Positions 16,364 through 25,617 of a stretch of DNA of 64,000 nt are shown here, one piece after another; position 1 is the first letter of the stretch; every line of letters begins with the position of its first letter. This DNA comes from Streptosporangium sp. NBC_01755. GTDB lineage: Bacteria; Actinomycetota; Actinomycetes; Streptosporangiales; Streptosporangiaceae. A program made the position numbers and the translations under genes. The stretch is from the NCBI RefSeq assembly GCF_035917995.1, contig NZ_CP109131.1, forward strand, positions 2,852,001-2,916,000. Reading direction: 5' to 3'. Below the pieces are notes generated by a model. It saw nothing but the letters and a program-made list of their open reading frames with translations. It did no database searches and was not told where the DNA came from.

Positions 16364-17403
16364 GGCACCACCTGGGCTGCGCACCCGGCACAGTCTCCTG
16401 GGGCGCGCTTCCCACCGAGCGGACCCCGCCGGTCCTGGAAGTCGACAGCGGCGACGTGGTCGTCTTCGACACGGTGTCGCAGGAGGGGCTGATGCCCGAC
16501 CAGGGGCGCGACCCGGTCTCCTATTTCGGCGCGTTCGGCGTGCCCGCCGACGGAGTGCTGGCCGAAGCGGCCGAGATCGCCGCCTCCGGGCTCGGCCCGA
16601 CACTGGGCCCGCATCTCGTGCTGGGCCCGGTGCGCGTACGGCAGGCGCGGCCAGGGGACTGGCTACGGGGGGAGTTCCTGGACTTCGATCCCCGCGTGCC
16701 GTACGGGGTGATCTCCAGCCGGCACGGCCGCGGCGCCCTACCCGGTGAGCTGCCGAGCAAGCCGCTGGTCAGCCGGTTCTGCGCGCTGACACCCGACGGA
16801 CGCTACGCGGTCTTCCCGCACAGGGGCGGGGAGGCGCTGATCGAGGTCCGGCCGTTTCTCGGCCTGTGCGGCGTCACCCCGGCCGGCCCGGAGGCGCTCG
16901 GCACCATCCCGCCCGGGCCGTACGGCGGGAACCTCGACCTGCGCGAGCTGACTGCGGGCAGCACGCTCCACCTGCCCGTGCAGACCGAGGGAGCCGGGTT
17001 CTACGTGGGCGATCCGCACTTCGCCCAAGGCAACGGCGAGGTCGCGCTCACCGCTCTGGAAGGCTCGCTGCGCGCCACCGTACGCCTGTCGGTCGCGGAC
17101 GCAGGCCCAGGGGCCACGACGTGGCCGCTCGCGGAGACGCCGGACGCGTGGATCACGGTCGGCCTGGACGAGGATCTCGGCGAGGCCATGCGCCAGTGCG
17201 TACGCCAGGCCGTTCATCTGCTGCGCGAGGTGACCGGGATGAGCGCGGACGAGGCTTACCTCTATCTCAGCGGGGCAGGCGACTTCGCCCTCACACAGGT
17301 CGTCGACATCACCCAGGGCGTCCACTGCCGCATCTCCAAGGCGCTGATCGCTGATCCCTGCGTCGGCAGGTTTCCAGAAAGGGCTCCTGTTTATGATCAC
17401 TGA
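16360..17403 (+). CDS. Acetamidase/formamidase family protein
   Basis: 347 residues of the FmdA/AmdA family, which hydrolyses short amides to acid and ammonia. Family signs are the GDVVVFDT strand near the N-terminus, the HLVLGPVRVRQARPGD block, a Gly-rich PYGGNLDLRELTAGSTL region and DPHFAQGNGEV with the metal-binding His. The ATG at 16360 overlaps the AH_C stop; a longer open frame upstream lies in the GntR and AH_C genes. It would release ammonia from the terminal amide of the ring-opened substrate. Confidence 0.9.
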   Translation: MRHHLGCAPGTVSWGALPTERTPPVLEVDSGDVVVFDTVSQEGLMPDQGRDPVSYFGAFGVPADGVLAEAAEIAASGLGPTLGPHLVLGPVRVRQARPGDWLRGEFLDFDPRVPYGVISSRHGRGALPGELPSKPLVSRFCALTPDGRYAVFPHRGGEALIEVRPFLGLCGVTPAGPEALGTIPPGPYGGNLDLRELTAGSTLHLPVQTEGAGFYVGDPHFAQGNGEVALTALEGSLRATVRLSVADAGPGATTWPLAETPDAWITVGLDEDLGEAMRQCVRQAVHLLREVTGMSADEAYLYLSGAGDFALTQVVDITQGVHCRISKALIADPCVGRFPERAPVYDH

Positions 17404-17872
17404 GACTGACCTGCGGCATCTGCGCCGTTGCGTGGACCTTGCGGCCGAGGCGCTCGATGCCGGAGACGAGCCGTTCGGTTCGGTGCTCGCCGACCCCACG
17501 GGTGAGGTGCTGCTCGAGGAGCGCAACCGGGTGAACGCCGTCGACCGCACCCGCCACCCGGAGCTCGCGATCGTCCGGTGGGCGGCGGCGAACCTGTCCC
17601 CCGAGGAGCGCGCCGCGGTGACGGTGTACACCTCGGGCGAGCACTGCCCGATGTGCGCGGCCGCGCATGCGCTGGTCGGCCTCGGCCGCATCGTCTACGC
17701 CACCTCCAGAAAGCAGCTCAGCCAGTGGCGAACGGAATGCGGCGCCCCACCCAGCCCGGTCAGTCCGCTTCCCATCCAGGCGGTGGCGCCCGACGTTCGG
17801 GCGGAGGGACCGGTGGAGCAGTACGTCGACGAGGTACGTGCCCTCCACCGACGCCTGATGACCCACGGCTGA
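17393..17872 (+). CDS. Zinc-dependent nucleobase-type deaminase
   Basis: 159 residues of the CMP/dCMP/guanine-deaminase fold. Zinc ligands and the catalytic Glu are in RHPELAI (His-Pro-Glu) and HCPMCAAAH (Cys-Pro-Met-Cys). GDEPFGSVLAD is the usual first-strand motif. It is not TadA-like at the tail and is more like guanine or cytosine deaminases. It overlaps the amidase gene by 11 bases and is the last gene of the operon. In context it would remove an exocyclic amino group before ring opening. Confidence 0.88.
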   Translation: MITETDLRHLRRCVDLAAEALDAGDEPFGSVLADPTGEVLLEERNRVNAVDRTRHPELAIVRWAAANLSPEERAAVTVYTSGEHCPMCAAAHALVGLGRIVYATSRKQLSQWRTECGAPPSPVSPLPIQAVAPDVRAEGPVEQYVDEVRALHRRLMTHG

Positions 17873-17961
17873 CCCCGCCGGTAACGCCCCGACCGGCCCG
17901 CCTTCCCCAATCCACAAGACGAAAAGGACATCAACTCGCGCAACGCCCTCTGGGAGTCACC

Positions 17962-19815
17962 TCACCTGCGAGTGCCGTTCCTGGCCAGCGTGACCGCCTC
18001 GGTGAAGCGGTGGTATCGGGACAGCTCCTCCTCCACCGGGTCGAGCACCAGCTCGCGGGCGACCCGGTCGACGCTTTCCCGCAGTGCCCTCGCCGCCCTG
18101 CGGGCGCGGCGCCGGCCGCCGGCCCAGGAGGCCACCCGGGAGAGCAGCGCGATCAGCAGGCCGAGCAGGACACCCCCGATCAGCAGCGTGGTGGGCCAGG
18201 GCAGCTCTCCCGCCGTCGGCAGGTAGAGCTGCGGAAGTCGTAGGTAGTCGATGGCGACCAGGGCGAGCAGCCAGGCCCCTCCGGCGAGCACCGTCGCCAG
18301 CGCCGGCCACTGCGCCAGCCCGGCCAGCCGCCACCACAGGGGCCGCCGGGCGGCGCCGAGAGAGGTGGTGGCGACCGCTCGGTCCAGGCCGTCCTCCAGT
18401 TCGTCCCCGTGTGACCTCGCCGCCTGCCGCACGGCCGCCGTCCACGGCGCGGGCAGCCCGGCCGAGGCGCTTCTCGCGGCCTCTCTGATCGCGTTGTCCA
18501 TCCGGGAGCGCTGGACGACCGTCGCGACGGGGATCGAGGTCCTCCCGACGATGTTCCCCTCAATGTTTCCCTGCTCCCCCGACTCCCCCGAGGCACGGCT
18601 GGTGGCGTCCAGGCGGAGGCGGCGGAGCGGGTCGGGCCGCAGGCGGCGGATCCACCGGGTGGGCGGCCATCCGGTGGCGGCGATCGAGCGGTGCCGGTAG
18701 GACCTGGCCACGGCCTCGACGACGGCCGGCACCCCGGCGGCCTCCGACAGCGCGTCCCTCAGCGGCTTCACCAGATTGTCCATCGAGAGGTTCTCTCCTG
18801 GAGTGGTGGCGCTGGACGCCTCTCCAAGCGCGTCGGCGGCCATACCGGTGTCGGCGGCGAGGCGTGCGGCCCAGGACCGCCGGTTGGCGACCCGGGAGGC
18901 GAGCAGGGAGCGCAACTCGGGGATGCCCGCGCCGGTGCGGGCGGAGACCCCGATCACCGGCACCCCGGCCGGCCCGTCGGTGTCGAGGAGCCGCCGGAGG
19001 TCCTTCAGGCACCGCTCGGCGGCGGCCGGGGAGAGCCGGTCGATCTGGTTGAGGACGACGACCGTGACCTCCCGGTGCCGGGCCAGCGGCCTGAGGTAGC
19101 GGTCGTGGACCGCCGCGTCGGCGTACTTCTGCGGATCGAGCACCCAGACCAGCAGGTCGACCAGCTCGACGAGCCGGTCGACCTCCAGCCGGTGCGAGGG
19201 CTCGATCGAGTCGTGGTCGGGCAGGTCGAGCAGGATCAGCCCCGCGGCCTCCCCGTCCATCCCGGACGGCTGACCGACGGGCACCGGAGCATCGGGGACG
19301 GGACCGGCGGAACGGATCTCGCGACCACCCTCGGAGACGCCGGAGCCGGGAACGTCGAGAAGCTCGTGCTCCCCGGAGGCGAACTCCTCCTGGGCGACGT
19401 CAGCGGAGCGGATCTCGCGATCCCTCTCGGGGGTGACACCGGCCGAGCCTGAGGTGTCCAGGAGCTCGTGACGGCGGGGGACACCCAGCCAGTCGAGTAG
19501 CGGTCCTGCCCCGCCGCCCTCCCAAAGGGCGGCCTGGGCGGTCGAGGTGGTCGGCCGGGTGACCCCGACCGTGGCGAGCGAGGTGCCGGACAGCAGGTTG
19601 AACAACGAGGACTTACCACTGCCGGTGGCTCCGGCCAGCGCGACCGCGGTGTGGTCGACCGACAGGCTTGCCCGTACCCCGGCGCGGGAGACCACCGAAC
19701 GCGCCACGGCGACCGCCTCGGCGTCCAGCCGCCCGTCGGCCAGGTCGGCGGCCCGTGCCAGCGCCGCCAGCCGGTCGTCCAGCGAGACCGCCTTCTCCCT
19801 TCGCAGCAGCTTCAC
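17962..19815 (-). CDS. Membrane-associated GTPase (YfjP/dynamin-like), second of pair
   Basis: 617 residues. The P-loop is AGATGSGKSSLFN (about 66-78), with a DLPDHDS G3 motif and VVLNQIDR as the G4 (NxxD) motif. Two hydrophobic segments lie near 500-560 (WPALATVLAGGAWLLALVAI and TLLIGGVLLGLLIALL), then a basic helical tail. The pair is typical of actinomycetes and resembles dynamin-like membrane GTPases. The start overlaps the upstream GTPase stop by 4 bases, so both are made together, perhaps as a heteromer. Cellular role unknown. Confidence 0.85.
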   Translation of the reverse strand: MKLLRREKAVSLDDRLAALARAADLADGRLDAEAVAVARSVVSRAGVRASLSVDHTAVALAGATGSGKSSLFNLLSGTSLATVGVTRPTTSTAQAALWEGGGAGPLLDWLGVPRRHELLDTSGSAGVTPERDREIRSADVAQEEFASGEHELLDVPGSGVSEGGREIRSAGPVPDAPVPVGQPSGMDGEAAGLILLDLPDHDSIEPSHRLEVDRLVELVDLLVWVLDPQKYADAAVHDRYLRPLARHREVTVVVLNQIDRLSPAAAERCLKDLRRLLDTDGPAGVPVIGVSARTGAGIPELRSLLASRVANRRSWAARLAADTGMAADALGEASSATTPGENLSMDNLVKPLRDALSEAAGVPAVVEAVARSYRHRSIAATGWPPTRWIRRLRPDPLRRLRLDATSRASGESGEQGNIEGNIVGRTSIPVATVVQRSRMDNAIREAARSASAGLPAPWTAAVRQAARSHGDELEDGLDRAVATTSLGAARRPLWWRLAGLAQWPALATVLAGGAWLLALVAIDYLRLPQLYLPTAGELPWPTTLLIGGVLLGLLIALLSRVASWAGGRRRARRAARALRESVDRVARELVLDPVEEELSRYHRFTEAVTLARNGTRR

Positions 19816-21815
19816 GCCTCGCCCACCTCTCCGGCGCCGGTGGCGCGCGGCCCCCCGTCATCGGTCCCGCCACTCACACGTGGAACGTCGTCGGACCCGT
19901 CGGGCGGATGCGGACCGTGCCCACCGGGCGGGCGCTGGACGCCACCGGGCGGGCGCTGGACGCCACCGGGCGGGCGCTGGACACCGCCGGGCGGGCGCTG
20001 GACACCGGACCGCTGCCGGGAATCAGGTACGACCGCGGCGGAACCCGCGCCTTCGGGGGCGGAGCCCGGCGAAAGAGCGGCCCGGCGGTCCACGACGGGC
20101 AGTTCGCGCAGGTGCTCGCGTACCGCGTCCGCGGTGGTACGGAGGGCGGGGGCGGTGCCCTCGGGGGGCTGGACGGCGTCCAGGAGGGTGATGAAGCGGT
20201 CGGCGTCCTCACCGAGGAGGATCGCCACCCGGGCGCGCAGGTCGGAACGGGCCTTGACGGTGAGGGTACGGACGGCCTGGTCGCCGAAGACTGCCTCCAG
20301 GACCTTCTGGCTGAGCACGCTGGTGCCTCCGGCGATGCCGACCTCGATGCCGGTCAGGCCGCCGGTCGAGGCGAACACCGCGAGCATCAGCAGCAGCCCG
20401 GCGCCGTTGAGTCCGAACGAGGTGATGCGGGCGGTGGTCCGCTTGTCCGCCCCCTCCTTTCTGACCAGGTCGAGCACGTACGACTGCCAGCCCCTGACCG
20501 CCTCCTGCGCCCTGGCGGGCAGGTCGGCGGAGGCCCGGCCGAGACGCCCCGCGGTGGCGACCCCTTCACGCTCCAGCAGGGCGCGTCCCGCCGGGTGCGA
20601 TGACCACGACTCCATCAGGCGCTCGGCGGCACCGTCGGCCGAGGCCCTGATCAGTGCCTCCACCCCGCTCTCCAGCGCGACCCGCAGCTCGCTCTCCGGC
20701 GCGGGCCGCCCGGTGACGAACGCCACGAGGCGGTCCCTGACCCGGCCGACCCGGCTTTCCAGGGAGCGCATCAGGTCGCCGGTCCCGATGAAGTCCTGCC
20801 ATCGGGCCAGGACCTCCCCCCGTAGCAGCGACCCGTCCCGCATGCCCTCGTCGAAGGAGGCGAGGCCCACGGCGTAGGCGGCATCAGCCATCGAGCGCAG
20901 TTCGGCGGCCCCGGCGTGCTGGCGCTCGACCGCTCCGGCGAGCGCGGGAACGCGGGTGGAGAGGCTCTCCAGCGCGCCGGACAGGGTGTGGCGCACCACG
21001 TCGGCGCGAGAACGGGAGTCGGCGGCGATGGTGGTGAGCCAGTCGGCGATCGGCTGGACCGCCTGGCGCGGCAGCCGGGCGTTCTCCTCGGGCAACACCA
21101 GCTCGGGCACCTCGAAAAGCCGAGTCCCGCCCAGGCCATTGGCCTCCAGCAGCCGGGCCAGGTCCTTGCGCACCACACTCAGTGCCTCCGGCGGCACCCG
21201 GGAGAGGATGACGGCCAGGGCCGTGCTCCGCTCCCTGGCCGAGCGCAGGAAGCTCCAGGGGACCTCGTCGGCGTACCGGGCGGCGGTGGTGGTGAACAGC
21301 CACAGGTCGGCGGCGGCGAGCAGCTGGGCGGCCAGCTCGCGGTTGGCGGTGACGACCGAGTCGATGTCGGGGGCGTCCAGCAGGGCCAGTCCCGGCGGGA
21401 GTGCCCCGGCGGTGACGACCCGGAGCGTGCCGGGCTCTCCTCTGCCGTTACCGGTGACGCGGGGCAGGCCGGGCAGGATGTTCTGGGCGGTGAACCAGTC
21501 ACGGTCGGCGGGACTGGTGACCAAGGTGGGGGCCATCGTCGTGGGCCGCAGCACGCCTGGCTCGGAGACGTCCGCACCGACCAGGGAGTTCACCAGCGTG
21601 GACTTGCCTGCCCCGGTGGAGCCGCCGACGACGGCGAGCAGCGGGGCGTCGATGGCGCTCAGCCGGGGGATGAGATAGTCGTCGAGCTGGCCGGTCAGCT
21701 CGCGCAGTGCCCGGCGATCGGCCGCCACGTCACCGATCGTGAGGGGGAACAGGTCACGGTCGAGATGTCGCCGCAACTCTCGCAGCGTCTCCAGCAGACC
21801 GTCGTTGTCGCCCAT
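19812..21815 (-). CDS. Dynamin-like GTPase, first of pair
   Basis: 667 residues. The P-loop is VVGGSTGAGKSTLVN (about 61-75), the G3-like motif LLDAPDIDS is seen near residue 150, and a hydrophobic segment AGLLLMLAVFAST lies near residue 470. The rest is helical. The C-terminal 60 residues are Pro/Gly-rich with four tandem copies of a seven-residue GVQRPPG unit, probably disordered. It starts divergently from nothing nearby: the response-regulator gene upstream is on the same strand, 360 bases away. Operon with the second GTPase. Confidence 0.85.
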   Translation of the reverse strand: MGDNDGLLETLRELRRHLDRDLFPLTIGDVAADRRALRELTGQLDDYLIPRLSAIDAPLLAVVGGSTGAGKSTLVNSLVGADVSEPGVLRPTTMAPTLVTSPADRDWFTAQNILPGLPRVTGNGRGEPGTLRVVTAGALPPGLALLDAPDIDSVVTANRELAAQLLAAADLWLFTTTAARYADEVPWSFLRSARERSTALAVILSRVPPEALSVVRKDLARLLEANGLGGTRLFEVPELVLPEENARLPRQAVQPIADWLTTIAADSRSRADVVRHTLSGALESLSTRVPALAGAVERQHAGAAELRSMADAAYAVGLASFDEGMRDGSLLRGEVLARWQDFIGTGDLMRSLESRVGRVRDRLVAFVTGRPAPESELRVALESGVEALIRASADGAAERLMESWSSHPAGRALLEREGVATAGRLGRASADLPARAQEAVRGWQSYVLDLVRKEGADKRTTARITSFGLNGAGLLLMLAVFASTGGLTGIEVGIAGGTSVLSQKVLEAVFGDQAVRTLTVKARSDLRARVAILLGEDADRFITLLDAVQPPEGTAPALRTTADAVREHLRELPVVDRRAALSPGSAPEGAGSAAVVPDSRQRSGVQRPPGGVQRPPGGVQRPPGGVQRPPGGHGPHPPDGSDDVPRVSGGTDDGGPRATGAGEVGEA
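19924..20007. repeat. Four tandem 21-bp repeats inside the dynamin-like gene
   Basis: Four near-identical 21-bp units with the core GGGCGGGCGCTGGAC encode GVQRPPG heptads in the C-terminal tail of the GTPase on the minus strand. The repeat keeps frame, so copy-number changes alter tail length without breaking the protein. Confidence 0.9.
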
Positions 21816-21957
21816 ACGGTCGATCCTGCCCGATGGGATGTCCTCTAGACGCGTATCGCCCCGCCGCTCTGCGCGGTTCCGGAGGTGAGGTCACGACCAA
21901 GGCGTCTGCCGCAGGACCGCGGCCCCTGCCCTACGGGACCCCTCAAAACGAAATTGG

Positions 21958-22008
21958 CCCCACCGCCTGACCGGGTTACGGGGGCGAACTCGGTAAAGCG
22001 GTGGGGCG
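21958..22008 (-). terminator. Two-stem hairpin downstream of the orphan response regulator
   Basis: The outer stem GCCCCACCGC/GCGGTGGGGC is perfect (10 bp) and the inner stem ACCGGGTT/AACTCGGT has one wobble. On the minus strand it is followed by AATTTCGTTTTG. It lies 168 bases past the regulator stop and before the GTPase start, so it probably ends the regulator transcript. The rest of 21816-22175 shows no gene. Confidence 0.55.
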
Positions 22009-22175
22009 CAGCCCTCGGATCTCAGCCGTGGACCGTGCCGGACTCGTCTCCCCCGCAGCTGGAGGCGAGCCCGAGTCCATCGGATGGTTCCGAGGCGATC
22101 GGGGGTCATGCAGGGTCTATTGGAACACACAAAACTCAGAATCAGGTCAGGTAGAGCTGAATATCGGCTGAAAAT

Positions 22176-22892
22176 TCAATCATTGCGCGGGGGGCGCAGA
22201 ACGTATCCCACCCCGCGGAGGGTGTGGATGAGCCGTGGCTCGGCCGTGTCGACCTTCCGGCGCAGGTAGGAGACGTAGGACTCGACCACCCCGGCGTCGC
22301 CGCCGAAGTCATAGTTCCAGACGTGGTCGAGGATCTGCGCCTTGGACAGCACCCTGCCGCTGTTGACCATGAAGTAGTGCAGAAGCTTGAACTCGGTGGG
22401 CGACAACCGCACCGGGACGCCGGACCGCCAGACCTGGTGCGCCTCCTCGTCCAACTCCAGGTCGCCGACCTGCAGGCGGACGGGCAGGTCGAGGTCTCCC
22501 CTGGTACGCCGGAGCACGGCCCGGATTCGGGCGAGGACCTCCTCCAGGCTGAACGGCTTGGTCACGTAGTCGTCGGCCACGCGCAGCCCGGCGACCTTGT
22601 CGTCGGTGCCGTCCCGCGCGGTGAGGAAGAGCACGGGCATCTGCTCGCTCATCTCCCGCAGCCGCCCGGCCACGGCGAAGCCATCCATGTCGGGCAGCAT
22701 CACGTCCAGCACGACAAGGTCGGGACGGATGCGCTCGGCGAACTGCATGGCCTCCCGTCCGTCCGCCGCGGTCACCACCTCGAATCCGGAGAGTCGCAGG
22801 CTGGCCGAGAGTAACTCCCTGATATTCGGTTCGTCGTCCACGACCAGCAATCGGGCTTCCACACTGTCCAGCACCCCCCGAGGCTCGCTCAC
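22176..22892 (-). CDS. OmpR-family response regulator (orphan)
   Basis: 238 residues: receiver domain (about 14-128) with the acidic pair in VVDDEPN, the phospho-acceptor Asp in VVLDVMLPDMDG and the Lys in VTKPF, then an OmpR/PhoB winged helix ending LIHTLRGVGYVLRP. The loop before VTKPF reads LRVADDY, one residue shorter than the GGDDY form seen in the regulator at 30502. No kinase gene adjoins it. It lies just downstream of the exporter cluster on the same strand, which suggests it controls those genes, perhaps with the kinase at 29120. GAGAGGTGAG precedes the ATG. Confidence 0.92.
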   Translation of the reverse strand: MSEPRGVLDSVEARLLVVDDEPNIRELLSASLRLSGFEVVTAADGREAMQFAERIRPDLVVLDVMLPDMDGFAVAGRLREMSEQMPVLFLTARDGTDDKVAGLRVADDYVTKPFSLEEVLARIRAVLRRTRGDLDLPVRLQVGDLELDEEAHQVWRSGVPVRLSPTEFKLLHYFMVNSGRVLSKAQILDHVWNYDFGGDAGVVESYVSYLRRKVDTAEPRLIHTLRGVGYVLRPPRND

Positions 22893-22916
22893 CTCTCTGG
22901 AACGAAGCTCAGCCGA

Positions 22917-22932
22917 GGCTGAACGTTTCCTG
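22917..22932 (-). promoter_or_regulatory. 16-bp motif upstream of the orphan regulator (copy 1)
   Basis: GGCTGAACGTTTCCTG, read on the plus strand, lies 25-40 bases before the regulator start. It matches the motif at 26828-26843 at 14 of 16 positions. Shared position before two same-strand starts suggests a common promoter or regulator site. Confidence 0.4.
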
Positions 22933-22941
22933 GGAACCTGC

Positions 22942-23595
22942 TCACCGTCGGCCGCCCCCCTCGTTGATCGCGGTCGCGGCGACCGAGCCGTCCTCGGCCC
23001 TGGCTCCCTGTACGACCACGGTGCCGCCGGGCTTGAGGTCTGCGACCCTGCCCTCCTTCGTGAGGCGTACGGACGTCTCGCCTGTGGTGTTCACGGTCAC
23101 CACGGATCCGTCGGCTGTCTGGAGGTAGACCTTCCCGCCGTCCACCCGCTGCACGGTGCCCACGGTCATGCCGCCCCGGCCACCGCCGCCCGGACCGTTC
23201 CCACCCTGACCCGCGCCCTGACCACCCTGACCCGCGCCCTGACCGCTCTGCTGACCGCCGCCGAAGCCACCGGGCCCTGCAACCTGCCCGCCCTGGCCCG
23301 CCCCCTGCCCGCCCTGCTGACCGCCGCCGAAGCCGCCGGGCCCCGTGCCCTGCCGCATCGCGGCTCCCGGGGCGCCGGCCGGACCGGACGGACCGGATGT
23401 ACCGCCCACCGCCTTCTGCACCTGGATACCCACGATCACCCCTGCCACGAGCATCACCCCGGCGCCCAGCACGAGGGTGAGCGTGGCCAGGCGGCGTGGC
23501 GGCCGGGCCGCCAGCTCGCTGTCCAGGTCTCCCGGGAACGGGGAGCTCTCCAGAGGTCTCCCCGCCGGGACCGTCTCGTCGGCGTTGCCGCCCAT
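22942..23595 (-). CDS. Membrane-anchored protein with Gly/Gln-rich linker
   Basis: 217 residues from the ATG after GGAGAG. Cytosolic N-terminus (about 1-37), one membrane segment (TLTLVLGAGVMLVAGVIVGI), then a Gly/Gln-rich low-complexity linker of about 75 residues, and a small beta domain at the C-terminus (VGTVQRVDGGKVYLQTADGSVVTVN ... GGTVVVQGARAEDGSVAATAI) that resembles DUF5666. It follows the exporter permease by 28 bases and is probably in its operon. The outer domain may act in the envelope near the exporter. Function unknown. Confidence 0.75.
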   Translation of the reverse strand: MGGNADETVPAGRPLESSPFPGDLDSELAARPPRRLATLTLVLGAGVMLVAGVIVGIQVQKAVGGTSGPSGPAGAPGAAMRQGTGPGGFGGGQQGGQGAGQGGQVAGPGGFGGGQQSGQGAGQGGQGAGQGGNGPGGGGRGGMTVGTVQRVDGGKVYLQTADGSVVTVNTTGETSVRLTKEGRVADLKPGGTVVVQGARAEDGSVAATAINEGGGRR

Positions 23596-23623
23596 GTCTC
23601 TCTCCTTGCCTAAGCCGTACGGG

Positions 23624-24889
23624 TCACTCGTGGCGCAGGGCCTCGATGGGCCGGAGCCTGGCCGCCCGGTTGGCCGGGTAGCCGCCGAAGAACAGCCCGA
23701 TGCCCACGGAGACGCCGAGGGCCAGCGCGATCGAGGACGGTACGAGCACCGGCGAGATCCCGGCGATCGTGAAGCGGGTACCGGCGAACGCGATCGCGAC
23801 ACCCGACAGGCCGCCGACCAGGCTCAGCACCGTCGCCTCCAGCAGAAACTGACCGAGGATGGCGCTCCTGGGCGCGCCGATGGCCTTCCTGATGCCGATC
23901 TCCCTGGTCCGCTCGGTGACGGTGACCAGCATGATGTTGGTGATGCCGATGCCGCCGACCAGCAGGGAGATGGCGGCGACCGCGCCGAGCAGGGCGGTGA
24001 AGATCCCGATGGTCGAGCTGACCGTCTCCTGCAGGGTGGCCTGGTTCAGGATCCGGTAGTCCGCGGTGCCCGTCGGGGTGATGCCGTGCCGCTGGTTGAG
24101 TACGGCGGTCACCTCGGCCTGCGCCGAGTCGGTGGTGTCCGCGCCGGTCGCCTGCACGACGATGGAGCCGAGCGCGCCGAACCCGGTCAGGCTCTGCTGC
24201 ACGGCGGGCAGCGGCACGACTGCCACGTCGTCCGCGTCCTGCATGCCCGTGGAGCCCGACTCCTTGAGCACCCCGATCACGGTGAACGGCACCCCGGAGA
24301 CGCTGACCGGCCTGCCGACCGGATCGGCGGTGCCGAACAACCCCTCGGCCACGGTCCGCCCGATCACCATGACCTTCCTGGCGGCCAGCACGTCGTCGTT
24401 GACGAAATAGGTGCCGCTCTCGACGGGCTTGTTCGTCGCCTCGAAGTAGCTGGGGTAGGTGCCCACGAGCTGCGCGATCGTATGACCGGCGCCCTCGTGG
24501 ACCGCGGCGGCCGAGTTCATGGTCACCACCGGCGACACGCTCCGTACCGAGGGCACCTGCTCGCGGTCGGTCAGTGCCCTGGCGTCCTCCAGGGTGAGCG
24601 GCCTGGCCTGGGTACGCGGGCCGCTGTTCTGGCCCCCTCCCGCCAGGCCCGCTCCGGCCCCGCCGAAACCGCCACCACCACCCCCGGCGAAGGACGCCGA
24701 GATGGTGAGGGTGTTGGCACCGAGCCGCTGGATGGACTGCTGGATGCTCTGCGAGGCTCCCTCGCCGAAGGCGACCAGCAGGATCACGGCCGCCACCCCG
24801 ATCAGGATGCCGAGCGTGGTCAGGAAGCTGCGCAGCTTGTTCGCGGCCAGCCCGCGCAGCGCGAACCGCAGGATCTCCAGCCGGCTCAC
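23624..24889 (-). CDS. MacB-type ABC transporter permease
   Basis: 421 residues. N-terminal helix (RSFLTTLGILIGVAAVILLVAFGEG), a large extracellular MacB_PCD domain, then the FtsX domain with three helices and the GGIGITNIMLVTVTERTREIGIRKAIGA motif. A Gly-rich stretch near residue 60 is unusual but in frame. In MacAB-like systems it moves peptides, lipids or drugs from the membrane with a HlyD-like adaptor. It overlaps the ATPase gene by 4 bases. Confidence 0.92.
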   Translation of the reverse strand: MSRLEILRFALRGLAANKLRSFLTTLGILIGVAAVILLVAFGEGASQSIQQSIQRLGANTLTISASFAGGGGGGFGGAGAGLAGGGQNSGPRTQARPLTLEDARALTDREQVPSVRSVSPVVTMNSAAAVHEGAGHTIAQLVGTYPSYFEATNKPVESGTYFVNDDVLAARKVMVIGRTVAEGLFGTADPVGRPVSVSGVPFTVIGVLKESGSTGMQDADDVAVVPLPAVQQSLTGFGALGSIVVQATGADTTDSAQAEVTAVLNQRHGITPTGTADYRILNQATLQETVSSTIGIFTALLGAVAAISLLVGGIGITNIMLVTVTERTREIGIRKAIGAPRSAILGQFLLEATVLSLVGGLSGVAIAFAGTRFTIAGISPVLVPSSIALALGVSVGIGLFFGGYPANRAARLRPIEALRHE

Positions 24890-25617
24890 CTGGTGACCTC
24901 CGACATTCGGGGCGGGAGACCGTCGGCGGAGGCCTGGCGGCGATCCTCGATGATCCGGCCGTCCACCAGGCGGATGACCCGCTTGGCGTGGGCGGCCACA
25001 TCGTCCTCATGGGTGATGATCATGATCGTCCTGCCCGAGACGCTGAGCCTGTCGAGGATGCCCAGCACGTCCTCGGTGGAGGCGGTGTCGAGGTTGCCGG
25101 TCGGCTCGTCGGCGAGGAGGAGTGCGGGCGCGGTGACCAGCGCCCTGGCCACGGCCACCCGCTGCTGCTGGCCACCGGAGAGCTCGTTCGGCTCGTGGCG
25201 GACCCGGTCGGACAGGCCGACCTGCTCCAGTGCCGCCAGGGCGCGGGCCCGCCGATCCGCGGCGCCGACCCCGCCGTACGCCATGGGCAGCTCGACGTTG
25301 GCGAGCGCGCTCATCCGGGGGATGAGGTTGAACGACTGGAAGACGAACCCGATCTTCCGGTTGCGGAGCACGGCGAGCCGGCGCTCGTCCAGTGAGCCGA
25401 CGTCGGTGCCGTCGATGTGGTAGTCGCCGGAGGTGGGCACGTCCAGGCAGCCCAGGATGTTCATGAGCGTGGACTTGCCTGATCCGGAGGCGCCCATGAT
25501 GGCGACGTAGTCGCCCCGCTCGACGCTGAGCGAGACGCCCCGCAGCGCCCGGACCTCGGCGTCTCCTCGGCCGTACACCTTGGTGATGTCCTTCAGGGAG
25601 AGGACGGGGACGGTCAT
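24886..25617 (-). CDS. MacB/LolD-type ABC ATPase
   Basis: 243 residues with Walker A MGASGSGKST, Q-loop FVFQSFNLIPRM, signature LSGGQQQR, Walker B LLLADEPTGNLD and switch His in ITHEDD. This is the LolD/MacB exporter class. The ATG overlaps the adaptor stop by 4 bases and its own stop overlaps the permease start, so adaptor, ATPase and permease form one coupled operon. Confidence 0.93.
   Translation of the reverse strand: MTVPVLSLKDITKVYGRGDAEVRALRGVSLSVERGDYVAIMGASGSGKSTLMNILGCLDVPTSGDYHIDGTDVGSLDERRLAVLRNRKIGFVFQSFNLIPRMSALANVELPMAYGGVGAADRRARALAALEQVGLSDRVRHEPNELSGGQQQRVAVARALVTAPALLLADEPTGNLDTASTEDVLGILDRLSVSGRTIMIITHEDDVAAHAKRVIRLVDGRIIEDRRQASADGLPPRMSEVTR

Noticed and set aside
21958..22008. 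tRNA-like cloverleaf
   Set aside because: Only two stems form, with no anticodon or T arm and no CCA-type acceptor; it fits a terminator better.
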